Positions 18,943-27,580 of a stretch of 62,154 bases of DNA are shown here, piece by piece. The notes beneath the pieces are model-generated. The model did no database searches, had not been told where the DNA came from, and saw only the letters and a program-made list of their open reading frames with translations. How positions within the stretch are numbered: position 1 is the first letter of the stretch; every line of letters starts with the position of its first letter. Made by a program: the position numbers and the translations under genes. The DNA is from JBOGDS01 sp050743075. Its GTDB lineage: Bacteria; Actinomycetota; Actinomycetes; Jiangellales; Jiangellaceae. Location: assembly GCA_050743075.1 (NCBI GenBank), contig JBOGDS010000010.1:1-62154 (forward strand). Direction: 5' to 3'.

Positions 18943-20585
18943 GCGAGCTCCTCGAATCGGGTGTGCAGGGTTCCGTCCACGTCGAGAGCACTGACCAGGT
19001 GCCCGCGCCACTGCTCGTCGTCGCGGTCCGGATGATCTTCGCGCCAGTGGCCCCCGCGAGTCTCCTCACGCAGCGTCGCGTGGCGGATCAGCGTAGCGGC
19101 GACCGCGTGCAGGTTGGCGGTCTCCCACGCCTCGGTCGTCGGGTCCTCGGTGGACCGCTCGTCGACCAGGCCGGTGATGCAGTCCGCGGCAGTGGCCAGC
19201 GATGACGCCGTGCGGACGACGCCCGCGCCCGCCGTCATGGCCCCCTGGACAAACAGCCGAGCGTCGGGGGCGATCAGGCCGGCCGCGCCGGCACGCTCGA
19301 CCGGCTGGGCCTGCGGCGGCAGCGCCTCGGCCAGGTCGCCGGCGATCCGGTGGCCGAACACCAGGCCCTCGAGCAGCGAGTTGGAGGCGAGCCGGTTGGC
19401 GCCGTGGACACCGGTGCAGGAGACCTCACCGCACGCGTAGAGCCCGGTCAGCGTGGACCGCCCGCGTAGGTCCGTCCTGATACCGCCGCTGGCGTAGTGC
19501 TGGGCAGGCGCGACAGGGACCAGGTGCGTCGCCGGGTCGAAGCCGAGCCCCCGACAGCGGGCGACGAAAGTGGGGAACCGCTGCTCCAGGAACGCGCCAC
19601 CGAGGTGCCGGGCGTCGAGCCAGACGTGTTCGGCACCCGTCTCGGCCATCGCGGTGACCACACCCTTCGCGACGACGTCGCGCGGTGCAAGCTCGGCGAG
19701 CAGGTGCCGGCCGACCATGAACCGCCTGCCTTCGACGTCGCGCAGGACCGCCCCTTCGCCGCGCACCGCCTCGGAGATCAGCGGTTGTTGTCCCGTGGCC
19801 GAACGGCCCAGCCACATGACCGTCGGGTGGAACTGGACGAACTCCAGGTCGGCCACGTCGGCGCCCGCCCGCAGGGCGGCGGCGACCCCGTCGCCGGTGG
19901 ATACCGGCGGGTTCGTGGTCGAGGCATAGACCTGCCCGAGCCCCCCGGTGGCCAGTACGACAGCCCGGCCGAGCGCCGCCCCGACGCCGTCGCGCTGACC
20001 CTCGCCGATGACGTGCAGGCTGACGCCGCACGCCCGGCCGCCGGCGTCGGTGAGGACGTCGATGACCAGCGCGTGCTCCACGACCTCGATGCCCGGGTCT
20101 TCCTGCACGGCGTGCAGCGCCTCGATCAGGGCTCGCGAGATCTCGCGGCCGGTGGCGTCGCCGCCCGCGTGCGCGATCCGGTCGCGGTGGTGGCCGCCCT
20201 CCCTGGTCAGCGCGATCTCGCCGCTCTCCGTGCGCTCGAACTCGGCGCCGAGGGCGACGAGCTCGCGCACCCGCTGCGGCCCCTCGGTGACCAGCGTGTG
20301 TACGGCCCGCTCGTCGCACAGCCCCACACCGGCGACGAGCGTGTCGGCCAGGTGCTGCTCAGGGCTGTCCTCGGGATCGAGTGCGGCGGCGATTCCGCCC
20401 TGTGCCCAGACCGTCGAGCCCTCGTCGAGAAGCGTCTTGGTGACCAGCAGGACCCGGCCGGCCTTGCGGGCCTCGAGCGCCGTCGTCAGCCCGGCGATGC
20501 CACTGCCGACCACGACGACGTCGGCCTGGACCGTCCAGCCGGGTTCTGGCGCCTGCAGCCGCCTGGGCAGGGTCAGGGTGCTCAC
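18939..20585 (-). CDS. nadB: L-aspartate oxidase
   Basis: This 548-residue flavoprotein oxidises L-aspartate to iminoaspartate. The FAD dinucleotide motif is VVVGSGIAGLTTALEA near residue 25, with WAQGGIAAALDPEDSPE and the TREGGHHRDRIAH region typical of the succinate dehydrogenase/fumarate reductase flavoprotein family. The C-terminal helical domain is present. Its 3' end overlaps nadC, and its ATG at 20585 overlaps the panC stop at 20582 (ATGA), so panC, nadB, nadC and coaX form one transcription unit. Confidence 0.95.
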   Translation of the reverse strand: MSTLTLPRRLQAPEPGWTVQADVVVVGSGIAGLTTALEARKAGRVLLVTKTLLDEGSTVWAQGGIAAALDPEDSPEQHLADTLVAGVGLCDERAVHTLVTEGPQRVRELVALGAEFERTESGEIALTREGGHHRDRIAHAGGDATGREISRALIEALHAVQEDPGIEVVEHALVIDVLTDAGGRACGVSLHVIGEGQRDGVGAALGRAVVLATGGLGQVYASTTNPPVSTGDGVAAALRAGADVADLEFVQFHPTVMWLGRSATGQQPLISEAVRGEGAVLRDVEGRRFMVGRHLLAELAPRDVVAKGVVTAMAETGAEHVWLDARHLGGAFLEQRFPTFVARCRGLGFDPATHLVPVAPAQHYASGGIRTDLRGRSTLTGLYACGEVSCTGVHGANRLASNSLLEGLVFGHRIAGDLAEALPPQAQPVERAGAAGLIAPDARLFVQGAMTAGAGVVRTASSLATAADCITGLVDERSTEDPTTEAWETANLHAVAATLIRHATLREETRGGHWREDHPDRDDEQWRGHLVSALDVDGTLHTRFEELA

Positions 20586-21421
20586 GGCAGGTGCACCGCG
20601 ACATTGTCGATCAGCCGTGTGGTCCCGATCACCGCGGCGACAAGGAGCCGGGCGTCTCCGGTCCTCGGCGCCGGCCCCAGCTCCGGATCACGCAGCTGGA
20701 GGTACTCGGCGTGGATATGTGCGTCCTCCAGGACCGTCCGGGCCGCGGCGAGAACGGCGGCCAGGCCGCGTGAACCGGCGTCGACCCCTGCGTCGAGCGC
20801 CCGGGGCAGTCCGAGCGCCGCCGCGCGTTCGTCGTCGCTCAGGTACCGGTTGCGGCTGGACAGGGCCAGCCCGTCGGGCTCACGGACTGTCGGGACTCCG
20901 ACGATCTCGTACGGCATCTCCAGCTCGCGGACCATCCGGCGGATCAGGACCAGCTGCTGGTAGTCCTTCTCGCCGAAGACGGCGTACGTCGGAACCGTCA
21001 GGTTCAGCAGCTTGGCGACGACGGTCAGGACGCCCGCGAAGTGGGTCGGGCGGGCACGTCCCTCGAGGTCGGCCCCGCGCCGCCCCGGGTCGACCGTGAC
21101 AACGGGCTCGCCGCTGGGATACATCTCGTCGCGCTCGGGCGCGAAGACGATGTCGGCACCCTCGCCCCCGCAGAGCGCGAGGTCGGCTTCGAAGGAGCGC
21201 GGATAGCGGCCCAGGTCCTCGCCGGTCCCGAACTGCAGCGGGTTGACGAAGATCGTCACCGTCACCGTGCCCCCGGTCCCCGCCCGCGCGCGAGCTGCCC
21301 GGATCAGCGCGGCGTGCCCCTCGTGCAGCGCGCCCATCGTCATGACGACCGCGGACTCGGACTCGGCCGCGGCCTGCGCCTCGGCCAGCTCGGCCCTGGT
21401 ACGAGCAACAGCGGGGGGAAT
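20582..21421 (-). CDS. panC: Pantothenate synthetase, probable ATT start
   Basis: PanC joins pantoate and beta-alanine using ATP. The HIGH-like motif is TMGALHEGH, with IFVNPLQFG, VFGEKDYQQL and VPTVREPDGLALSSRNRYLS. The first ATG in frame (21343) would delete the N-terminal strand. The family residues AVARTRAELAEAQAAA lie upstream, but no ATG, GTG or TTG is available there. An ATT at 21421 lies eight bases after GGAAGG and gives 279 residues, close to normal. It is coupled to nadB by a 4-base overlap. The function is secure; the start is inferred. Confidence 0.93.
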   Translation of the reverse strand: MPPAVARTRAELAEAQAAAESESAVVMTMGALHEGHAALIRAARARAGTGGTVTVTIFVNPLQFGTGEDLGRYPRSFEADLALCGGEGADIVFAPERDEMYPSGEPVVTVDPGRRGADLEGRARPTHFAGVLTVVAKLLNLTVPTYAVFGEKDYQQLVLIRRMVRELEMPYEIVGVPTVREPDGLALSSRNRYLSDDERAAALGLPRALDAGVDAGSRGLAAVLAAARTVLEDAHIHAEYLQLRDPELGPAPRTGDARLLVAAVIGTTRLIDNVAVHLP

Positions 21422-21532
21422 CGTCGACGCCTTCCGTTCCAGTCCGACGCGGGTACCGGACGCGATCCGCGCCAGGTTACTCGCTGGGCAGGCCCGAGTT
21501 GTCAGGCCTGCCCAGTGACCAGGTGGGTCGAG

Positions 21533-22477
21533 CTAGTGGCGGGCCTCGTCGGGCCGGTGGGCTAGCGCGTCGAGCAACGGCTCCGCATCCGCGGGGCGCA
21601 GCCGTCCGGACGCCAAGGCGCGGGCCGCCGTCCGCCGAGCCATGGCGACGTAGGCGGTGACCGTCTCCGGCGCGGCCCTGTCGATCGCCGCCACGTGATC
21701 CGACACCGTTCCGGCGTCACCACGCGCGACCGGGCCGGTCAACGCCGCGTCGCCCTGGCGCAGCACGTTGTCCAGCGCGGCCGAGAGCAGCGGACCGAGC
21801 GTTCGATCGGGCTCGGCCACGCCGGCCTGGCGCAGGAGGTCCATCGCATCGGCGATCAGCGTCATGAGGTGGTTCGACCCGTGGGCCAGTGCGGCGTGGT
21901 ACAGCGTGCGGTGTTCCTCGGCGATCCGGACGGGCTCGGCTCCCATCTCGACCACCAGCGCCTCGGCGACCGGCCACAGCGGCTCGGGCGCCGTCACGCC
22001 GAACATGGCACCGGCGAGCCGCTCCAGGTCGACCGGCGTGCCGGTGAACGTCATCACGGGATGCACGGCCAGCGGCAGCGCACCGGCGCGGGTCGCCGCC
22101 TGCAGCACCGCCGTGCCGAACCGGCCACTGGTGTGGGCGAGGAGCTGGCCGGGCCGGACCGCCTCGGTGGCGACAAGCCCCTCGACCAGCCCGAGAAGCA
22201 CGTCGTCCGGGACGGCGAGCAGCACGAGATCCGAACGTCGCATGACCTCGGCCGGTGTGACCAACGGCACACCCGGCAACAGGGCGTTCGCCCGCTGCCT
22301 GCTGGCCACCGAGACGCCGTACCCGGCGACGACCCGGTGGCCGGCCTGGATGAGCGCGGCACCCAGTACCGACCCGACCCGCCCGGTGCCCACGACCCCG
22401 ATGGCGAGCCTGGCCGGCCGCCCTTCGGCGACTCCCCGCGTGCCATCAGGATCGGTGCGGTCGCGCCGTGGCGTCAT
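21533..22477 (-). CDS. DUF2520 Rossmann-fold protein
   Basis: This protein of about 314 residues has an N-terminal Rossmann domain (IGVVGTGRVGSVLGAALIQAGH) and a second helical domain (LPLAVHPVMTFTGTP, then HGSNHLMTLIADAMDLL). It resembles NADP-dependent F420/ketopantoate reductase-like dehydrogenases. Actinobacteria usually keep it next to panC, and a role in pantoate supply has been suggested, but this is unproven. ATG 22477 with GAGG six bases upstream is preferred over the longer frame. It lies 111 bases upstream of panC on the same strand. Confidence 0.85.
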   Translation of the reverse strand: MTPRRDRTDPDGTRGVAEGRPARLAIGVVGTGRVGSVLGAALIQAGHRVVAGYGVSVASRQRANALLPGVPLVTPAEVMRRSDLVLLAVPDDVLLGLVEGLVATEAVRPGQLLAHTSGRFGTAVLQAATRAGALPLAVHPVMTFTGTPVDLERLAGAMFGVTAPEPLWPVAEALVVEMGAEPVRIAEEHRTLYHAALAHGSNHLMTLIADAMDLLRQAGVAEPDRTLGPLLSAALDNVLRQGDAALTGPVARGDAGTVSDHVAAIDRAAPETVTAYVAMARRTAARALASGRLRPADAEPLLDALAHRPDEARH

Positions 22478-22547
22478 CGTCAACCTCTTCCCGCCGGATA
22501 CGAAGAGCGGGGGCCCGGACGAGTAGGCACCAAGCCCGCCCCGGTCA

Positions 22548-23252
22548 TCACCGATGCGGGCCACCACTCGGACTGCTACACCACGCGAGGTCCGGCTCGT
22601 CGTCGTAGTCCCAGAATTCCGCCGGATCGACGGACAACGCTTCGGCTAGCTTGCGCAGCGCCGATCCGGCCTCGCGCCACGTGCGCTCGAGCGTATCCGG
22701 GTCGCCGAGGATATTGCCGCGATGCCGCAGTATGGCCCGACACCCTTCCCAGTTGGCCTTGGCGGCTTGCCACAGCAGCTGAACAACCTCAGCAGGCGGG
22801 TCGTCGCCCCAGCGCTGCCGGACCCGTTCCCTGATGTCGGACAGCGTGACGCGGTTGTTCCACGGCAGCATGGAAAGATCGACGTACCGGCCCTTGCTGG
22901 CCGCCAGCAAGCGCTCCTGCTCGCGGGTTCGCAGCGCTCGGCGGTAGGTGATCATGAGGCCGACGTTCACCAACGCAAGCCCGACCCCGGTAAAGCCCAC
23001 CATGAAGGCGACGACCAACAGAGCCTGGAGGTTGCGTGCGGCGTTGCCCACCGGGAAGAGGAACCCGACGAAACCGACCACCGCACACCCGAAGGCCACG
23101 ATCAGGCACGACCGCGACACGCGGGTGAACATCCGCGGCGGCGCTGCGGCTGCCTCGACAATCCTGAGCGCGTCGTCCGGGGCCAGGTCCGGCGCGACGA
23201 AGATCCGCTCCTGGTCCTCGACGGAAGTCAGCACCCGATCTTGGTCGTCCAC
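22548..23252 (-). CDS. Hypothetical two-helix membrane protein, paralogue A
   Basis: This 234-residue protein is not a family I recognise. Two membrane segments are visible, CLIVAFGCAVVGFVGFLFPV and ALLVVAFMVGFTGVGLALVNV (about residues 48-68 and 75-97), within a mostly cytoplasmic protein. The C-terminal half is helical, ends WDYDDEPDLAWC and includes a conserved RTWREAGSALRKLAEALSVD segment. It is clearly homologous to the next gene (23333-24004): both share VAPDL, NAARNLQ/HPARNLQ and WREAG motifs and the same end, so the pair arose by tandem duplication. Confidence 0.75.
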   Translation of the reverse strand: MDDQDRVLTSVEDQERIFVAPDLAPDDALRIVEAAAAPPRMFTRVSRSCLIVAFGCAVVGFVGFLFPVGNAARNLQALLVVAFMVGFTGVGLALVNVGLMITYRRALRTREQERLLAASKGRYVDLSMLPWNNRVTLSDIRERVRQRWGDDPPAEVVQLLWQAAKANWEGCRAILRHRGNILGDPDTLERTWREAGSALRKLAEALSVDPAEFWDYDDEPDLAWCSSPSGGPHR

Positions 23253-23332
23253 GGCGACCGACCATACACGCGCCGCCGTGCGACGTCGCTCGAGATGGCC
23301 TCGAGGGGGGAATCAGGTGGCGAGCCCACCAG

Positions 23333-24004
23333 CTACGGCCGTCGACCGACGGGCCCGGAACACCAGGTGAGGTGAGGTTCGTCGTCCTTCTCGTAGTCCC
23401 AGAACTGTTTCGGGTCGACGCCGAGGAGTTCGCTGAGCTTCCGGATGCCGTCGCCGGCCTCACGCCAGGTCCGCTCCATGGTCTCCGGCTCCCCCGCGCT
23501 GTTGCCGCGATGCCGGCCGATCTCCGCGCGGGCCTCGCGATGGGCGTTCGCCACCTGCCACAGCAGCGCCGCGACCTCACCCGGCGGATGCGCTCCCCAA
23601 CGCCGTCGGACCAGGTCCACGAGGTCCGTCATGAGCTGCCGGTTGAACCAGGGCAGCTGGTAGATGTCGAGATAGTCGCTCCGATGCGCCTCGAGCATGG
23701 CCTCCTGCTCGGTGCTCCGGATCGCCCGCCCACCGGCGAGCGCCGACTTCGGCAGGCCGAGAACGGCCGCGGCCAGGGCCAGCACGAAGGCCACGACGAA
23801 CAGCGTCTGGAGATTGCGCGCCGGGTGGTCGGCCGGGAACAGCCGGCCGCCGAGCCCCACCACGGCGCAGCCGGCGGCTGCGAGCAGGCACCAGCGCACG
23901 GCGTTGGACAACAGACGCGGCGGGGCGGCGGCCGCGGCCCGAACCTCCACCGCGTCGCTCGCTGACAGATCCGGCGCTACCAGGATCCGATCTTGATCTT
24001 CCAT
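23333..24004 (-). CDS. Hypothetical two-helix membrane protein, paralogue B
   Basis: This 223-residue protein starts MEDQDRILVAPDLSASDAVE (ATG 24004; upstream sequence lacks family resemblance). It has two membrane helices (CLLAAAGCAVVGLGGRLF and FVVAFVLALAAAVLGL) and the same C-terminal block as paralogue A, ending FWDYEKDDEPHLTWCSG. The shared pattern suggests one tail motif, W-D-Y-x-x-D-D-E-P, that may bind a partner. It is divergent from the vapBC operon by 84 bases. Confidence 0.75.
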   Translation of the reverse strand: MEDQDRILVAPDLSASDAVEVRAAAAAPPRLLSNAVRWCLLAAAGCAVVGLGGRLFPADHPARNLQTLFVVAFVLALAAAVLGLPKSALAGGRAIRSTEQEAMLEAHRSDYLDIYQLPWFNRQLMTDLVDLVRRRWGAHPPGEVAALLWQVANAHREARAEIGRHRGNSAGEPETMERTWREAGDGIRKLSELLGVDPKQFWDYEKDDEPHLTWCSGPVGRRP

Positions 24005-24076
24005 CGGCGCCGACCCTACCGCCAGCGGCGCCGACCCCATGGCCAGTTGCTGCGGCATCGTTGCATCATCGTAGTA

Positions 24077-24088
24077 GCATCATGATGC
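24077..24088. promoter_or_regulatory. vapBC operator-like palindrome
   Basis: GCATCATGATGC is a perfect 12-base palindrome that ends one base before the vapB ATG at 24089. A further GCATCAT half-site lies at 24063-24069. Antitoxins of the RHH type autoregulate through such sites. No SD is seen, so vapB may be leaderless. Confidence 0.6.
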
Positions 24089-24337
24089 ATGAGAACGACG
24101 CTGACGTTGGACCCCGACGTCGTCGCCCAACTCGAAGCGGAGCGGGCCCGGACCAACAGCTCGCTGAAGCAGGTCGTCAACGACGCTCTGCGGCGCGGGC
24201 TCGCCCAGCGTGATCCGGGCACGGCGGCGCCGGACGGCCCCTTCACGAGGCCGTTACACCTGCGCCTTCGGTCGGTGCCGGACATCGCCGACGTCAGCGA
24301 GGCGATCGCTCGCGGGGAAGGCGACGACCACCGGTGA
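24089..24337 (+). CDS. vapB: VapB-type antitoxin (ribbon-helix-helix)
   Basis: This 82-residue protein has the RHH DNA-binding N terminus RTTLTLDPDVVAQLEAERAR and LKQVVNDALRRGLA, then a toxin-binding tail of charged residues (SVPDIADVSEAIARGE). It would neutralise VapC and repress the operon through the palindrome directly upstream. It overlaps vapC by four bases (24334-24337), the usual arrangement for coupling. Confidence 0.85.
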   Translation: MRTTLTLDPDVVAQLEAERARTNSSLKQVVNDALRRGLAQRDPGTAAPDGPFTRPLHLRLRSVPDIADVSEAIARGEGDDHR

Positions 24338-24771
24338 TCCTCGTCGACGCCAACATCCTCATCTACGCCTACGTCGCCGACTACCGCGAGCACCAGCGAG
24401 CTCTTCGCTGGCTCGAGCGGCAGCTCGGCGAGGCTCCCCGGCTGGCGCTGCCCTGGGCCAGCCTGCTGTCGTTCGTCCGCCTGGTGACCAACCCCCGCCT
24501 GTTCGATCCTGCTGCACCGATCGACGCCGCCCACGGCCAGGTCCGCCGCTGGCTCGCCGCCGACGGCGCCTGGTGTCCGGAGCCGACTGCCCGGCACGCC
24601 GACATTCTCGGAGAACTCCTCCTGGTGCCCGGGCTGCGCGCAGACGATGTCCCCGACGCCCATCTCGCAGCGCTGGCCATCGAGCACGGCCTCACGCTGG
24701 CCACCAATGACAGAGGTTTCGCGCGCTTCGATGGGCTCCGGCTGACGAACCCGGTTGATGAACGGGGATAG
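24334..24771 (+). CDS. vapC: VapC-type PIN-domain toxin
   Basis: This 145-residue PIN ribonuclease starts with a GTG start codon encoding MILVDANILIYAYVADYREH. Acidic catalytic residues are Asp5, the Asp in RADDVPDAHLAALA and the Asp in LATNDRGFARF. PIN toxins cleave tRNA or rRNA at specific sites; the target is not deducible. The gene is intact and follows vapB directly. It ends seven bases before the preferred start of the methyltransferase gene, but that is probably a separate unit. Confidence 0.9.
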   Translation: MILVDANILIYAYVADYREHQRALRWLERQLGEAPRLALPWASLLSFVRLVTNPRLFDPAAPIDAAHGQVRRWLAADGAWCPEPTARHADILGELLLVPGLRADDVPDAHLAALAIEHGLTLATNDRGFARFDGLRLTNPVDERG

Positions 24772-24778
24772 CGGCCGC

Positions 24779-25759
24779 ATGGTCGGCTGGCCGACGTGGC
24801 GGGAGGCGACGGCGACGGCCCTGTACGGGCCATCCGGGTTCTTCCGCCGCGAACAGCCGGCCGATCACTTCCGGACCTCTGTCCACGCATCCCGGTTGTT
24901 CGCCGATGCGGTCCGGAGACTCGCCGCGGCGTGCGGCGCGCGCACCGTCGTCGACCTCGGAGCCGGACGCGGCGAGCTGCTGACGGCCTTGGCGTCGATG
25001 CCGGTCGAACTGGTCGGCGTCGAGATTGCGGCGCGCCCGGCCGCCCTGCCCGAGCGCATCGCCTGGACGGCGGCGCTTCCCGAGGGCCTCGCCGACGTCC
25101 TCGTGATCGCCAACGAATGGCTTGACGACGTGCCTGTGGACGTCGTCGAGGTCGACGGCAACGGCCGCGCGCGCGTCGTCCGCGTCGACCCGACGTCCGG
25201 CGCGGAGCGGCTGGGCGATCCCCCTGCCGACGACGACGCGACGTGGCTCGCACGGTGGTGGCCCCTCGACGACGCAGGCCCTGGCCGTCGTGCGGAGGTC
25301 GGCAGGCCTCGGGACGAGGCGTGGGCACACGTGGTAGGCAGCCTGGAACGCGGTGTGCTGGTCGCCGTCGACTACGCCCACGACCTGGGCGGGCGCCCGC
25401 CGTTCGGAACCCTCGCGGGCTACCGGGACGGCCGGCTCGTGGCGCCGGTGCCGGACGGGTCGTGCGACGTCACGGCCCATGTGGCCCTGGACGCCTGCGC
25501 CGCTGCCGGAGCTGTGGCCGGGGCGGCGGCGACGCTGCTGACGACGCAGAGGGACGCGCTGCGCGCACTTGGCGTCGACGGTTCCTTGCCGCCGCGCGAG
25601 CTGGCGGCGGTGGATCCGACCGCCTACGTGGCGGCATTGTCGGCGGCCGGGGAGGCCGGTGAGGTGCTCGACCCGGGTGGTCTCGGTGGCTTCGGCTGGC
25701 TGGTTCAGACCGTCGGGAGGCCGCTGCCGGCCCCGCTGGGTACGTCGCCGCGGAGCTGA
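24779..25759 (+). CDS. SAM-dependent methyltransferase, NDUFAF7/MidA-like
   Basis: This protein of about 326 residues begins MVGWPTWREATATALYGPSG. It contains a class I methyltransferase SAM motif (VVDLGAGRGELLTAL) and the family IANEWLDDVPVDVVEV segment. The N-terminal FFRREQPADHFRTSVHAS matches the SAM-MTase/NDUFAF7 family, whose eukaryotic members dimethylate an Arg of the NDUFS2/NuoD subunit. An orphan nuoD-like gene lies 2.4 kb away, but family membership is the only evidence for that substrate. ATG 24779 is preferred over TTG 24755. The 3' end overlaps the panD 3' end by 55 bases. Confidence 0.8.
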   Translation: MVGWPTWREATATALYGPSGFFRREQPADHFRTSVHASRLFADAVRRLAAACGARTVVDLGAGRGELLTALASMPVELVGVEIAARPAALPERIAWTAALPEGLADVLVIANEWLDDVPVDVVEVDGNGRARVVRVDPTSGAERLGDPPADDDATWLARWWPLDDAGPGRRAEVGRPRDEAWAHVVGSLERGVLVAVDYAHDLGGRPPFGTLAGYRDGRLVAPVPDGSCDVTAHVALDACAAAGAVAGAAATLLTTQRDALRALGVDGSLPPRELAAVDPTAYVAALSAAGEAGEVLDPGGLGGFGWLVQTVGRPLPAPLGTSPRS

Positions 25760-26148
25760 CCGGCGGCTCCTGGGACTGGCGCGGCCGGATCGGCGCCGAG
25801 GTCGACGATGTGGTTGGCGGTGTCCACGTGGACGACCCGCGGCTGCAGCGTGCGGGCCTCGGCGTCGTCGACCATCGCGTACGAGATGATGATCACGACG
25901 TCGCCCCGGCAGACCAACCGTGCGGCCGCGCCGTTGATCCCGATCACGCCGGACCCGCGTGGGCCGGCGATCGTGTAGGTGGTCAGCCGGGCGCCGTTGG
26001 TGACGTCGACGATGTCGACCTGTTCACCGGGCAGGAGGTCGGCGGCGGCGAGAAGGTCCAGGTCGATGGTCACCGATCCCACGTAGTGCAGGTCAGCCTG
26101 GGTCACCGTGGCCCTGTGGATCTTGCTCTTCATCATGGTGCGGAACAC
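25705..26148 (-). CDS. panD: Aspartate 1-decarboxylase
   Basis: PanD converts aspartate to beta-alanine for pantothenate synthesis. It is made as a pro-enzyme that self-cleaves at the Gly-Ser of HYVGSVTID. The start GTG at 26148 gives MFRTMMKSKIHRATVTQADL, the standard actinobacterial N terminus, with GGGAG six bases upstream. The C-terminal tail beyond SYAMVDDAEA is longer than usual, with about 40 Pro/Gly/Ala-rich residues. It overlaps two neighbours: the methyltransferase 3' end (convergent) and the PH-protein 3' end. It has been separated from panC by 4 kb. Confidence 0.95.
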   Translation of the reverse strand: MFRTMMKSKIHRATVTQADLHYVGSVTIDLDLLAAADLLPGEQVDIVDVTNGARLTTYTIAGPRGSGVIGINGAAARLVCRGDVVIIISYAMVDDAEARTLQPRVVHVDTANHIVDLGADPAAPVPGAAGQLRGDVPSGAGSGLPTV

Positions 26149-27580
26149 GTCGGCTCCCGTTCTGGTCGATCGATGCGGCAGTCGCGCCGTCACCGTCGTG
26201 GTGCATCGCCATCCATTGTTCCGGAACATCGGCCCTTCGTGCCAATCGCGCCCGGACGGTCTGCTCCTCGACGATCCGCCGCGCCTGGCCGGCAGCCCGG
26301 TGCCGGATCGTCGCGTCCACGGGTCCAGGCGTGGTGTCGACGTGGACGGTGGCGAGCCCGAGCCGACGCTGGACCGGACCCTGGGTCAGCCGCACGCTCT
26401 GCGTCTTCGCGTGCGGGACGACGGTCAGCGTGCGGTAGAAGACACCCTCCCGCACGACCAGGATCCGGTCATCGGCACCGTAGGCCAGCCGGCGCCAGCC
26501 GATCGGACTCAGCCACGCCGCCGCTCTCGGGGCGGGGTCGAGACCCACCGCCGTCGGATCGGCACCGGCGAGCGCCTGTCGAATCACACCCGCCGCGTCG
26601 GCATACGTGGCGACCGGAAGCAACGTCGAGCTGGCCGAGCCCTCGGTGCCCGACCCACCCGCGTACCCAGCCACGTCGACGTCGAGCCGCACCCAGCCGG
26701 TCGACCGCCACAACAGCGACTGCCGGAGAGCCACCCCCTGGATGCGGCCGGGCGGAACCGTCTGCGCCTTCGTGTCGAGCAGCCCCTTGCGGATGCGGAA
26801 GCCGTCGGGCGACTCCGCCAGCACGAAGCCGAAGTTCCGCACGAGCTGGTTCCACAGCGCGAGGCCGATCGCCAGCCCAGCAGGAAGGACGGCCGACAGC
26901 ACGCGGGCGGTGATCTCCGAGCTTCCCGCGGTAGCCAGGACGATTCCGAGGCCGCCCAACAACACGACGCCCGTGACAAACGCTCCGGACAGGACGGTCG
27001 ACCCCGCGAGCCTGCCCAACGGCACCTCGTGCACGACCCGTTCCGGCGCCTCCGGCGTCTCGGCGTCGATCCCTGCGGCCCGCGCCAGCAGCTCCGCGCG
27101 CAACTGGAGGGCGTCGTCGGCAGACAGGTACGCGAGCGGCGCCTCGGTGTTCGCGCCACCGGCCACCTCGAGGCGAAGCTCGGACACACCGAGCAGGCGG
27201 CCGACAAGCGGGCGGACGACGTCGACGGCTTGCAGCCGGTCCAGGCGGACCCGACGTGACCGGCGCTGGAAGATGCCGGAGTCGATGCGCAACGCGTCGC
27301 CGTCGAACCCGTACCGCGTGTACCACCACGACGCGAGCCCGGCGACGAAGCCGACGACGGCGATGAACGACACGATGACCGCCAACCGGGCCGGCTCGCC
27401 CGCCCGGATGGCGTCCTGACCGCCGAAGGCGACCGCGCCCGCAAGCCATGCCCAGCCGCGAAGCAGCGGCGTCAACGGGTGCAGGCGGCGAAAGTGCACG
27501 GGGCTGGGGTCCGCCGCGCTCGGCCGGCCGGTGCGGCCTTGCTCCGGCGCCGCATCCGGCGTGCCCGCCTGCTCGGTCAC
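26093..27580 (-). CDS. PH-domain (bPH2) membrane protein, YdbT-like
   Basis: This 495-residue protein has membrane helices near residues 45-60 and 70-95, and again in the middle (VLSGAFVTGVVLLGGLGIVL and SAVLPAGLAIGLALW). It carries bPH2 domains, with YTRYGFDGDALRIDSGIFQR near residue 88 and YGADDRILVVREGVFYRTLT in the third part. Partners such as YdbS/YdbT are of unknown role, perhaps in the envelope or in resistance. It overlaps the upstream PH gene (GTG 27580 in TGA) and the downstream panD, so the three genes are probably cotranscribed. Confidence 0.85.
   Translation of the reverse strand: MTEQAGTPDAAPEQGRTGRPSAADPSPVHFRRLHPLTPLLRGWAWLAGAVAFGGQDAIRAGEPARLAVIVSFIAVVGFVAGLASWWYTRYGFDGDALRIDSGIFQRRSRRVRLDRLQAVDVVRPLVGRLLGVSELRLEVAGGANTEAPLAYLSADDALQLRAELLARAAGIDAETPEAPERVVHEVPLGRLAGSTVLSGAFVTGVVLLGGLGIVLATAGSSEITARVLSAVLPAGLAIGLALWNQLVRNFGFVLAESPDGFRIRKGLLDTKAQTVPPGRIQGVALRQSLLWRSTGWVRLDVDVAGYAGGSGTEGSASSTLLPVATYADAAGVIRQALAGADPTAVGLDPAPRAAAWLSPIGWRRLAYGADDRILVVREGVFYRTLTVVPHAKTQSVRLTQGPVQRRLGLATVHVDTTPGPVDATIRHRAAGQARRIVEEQTVRARLARRADVPEQWMAMHHDGDGATAASIDQNGSRRVPHHDEEQDPQGHGDPG

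Noticed and set aside
21343..21343. ATG 21343 as the panC start
   Set aside because: It would remove the first beta-strand and the conserved AVARTRAEL helix seen directly upstream in frame.
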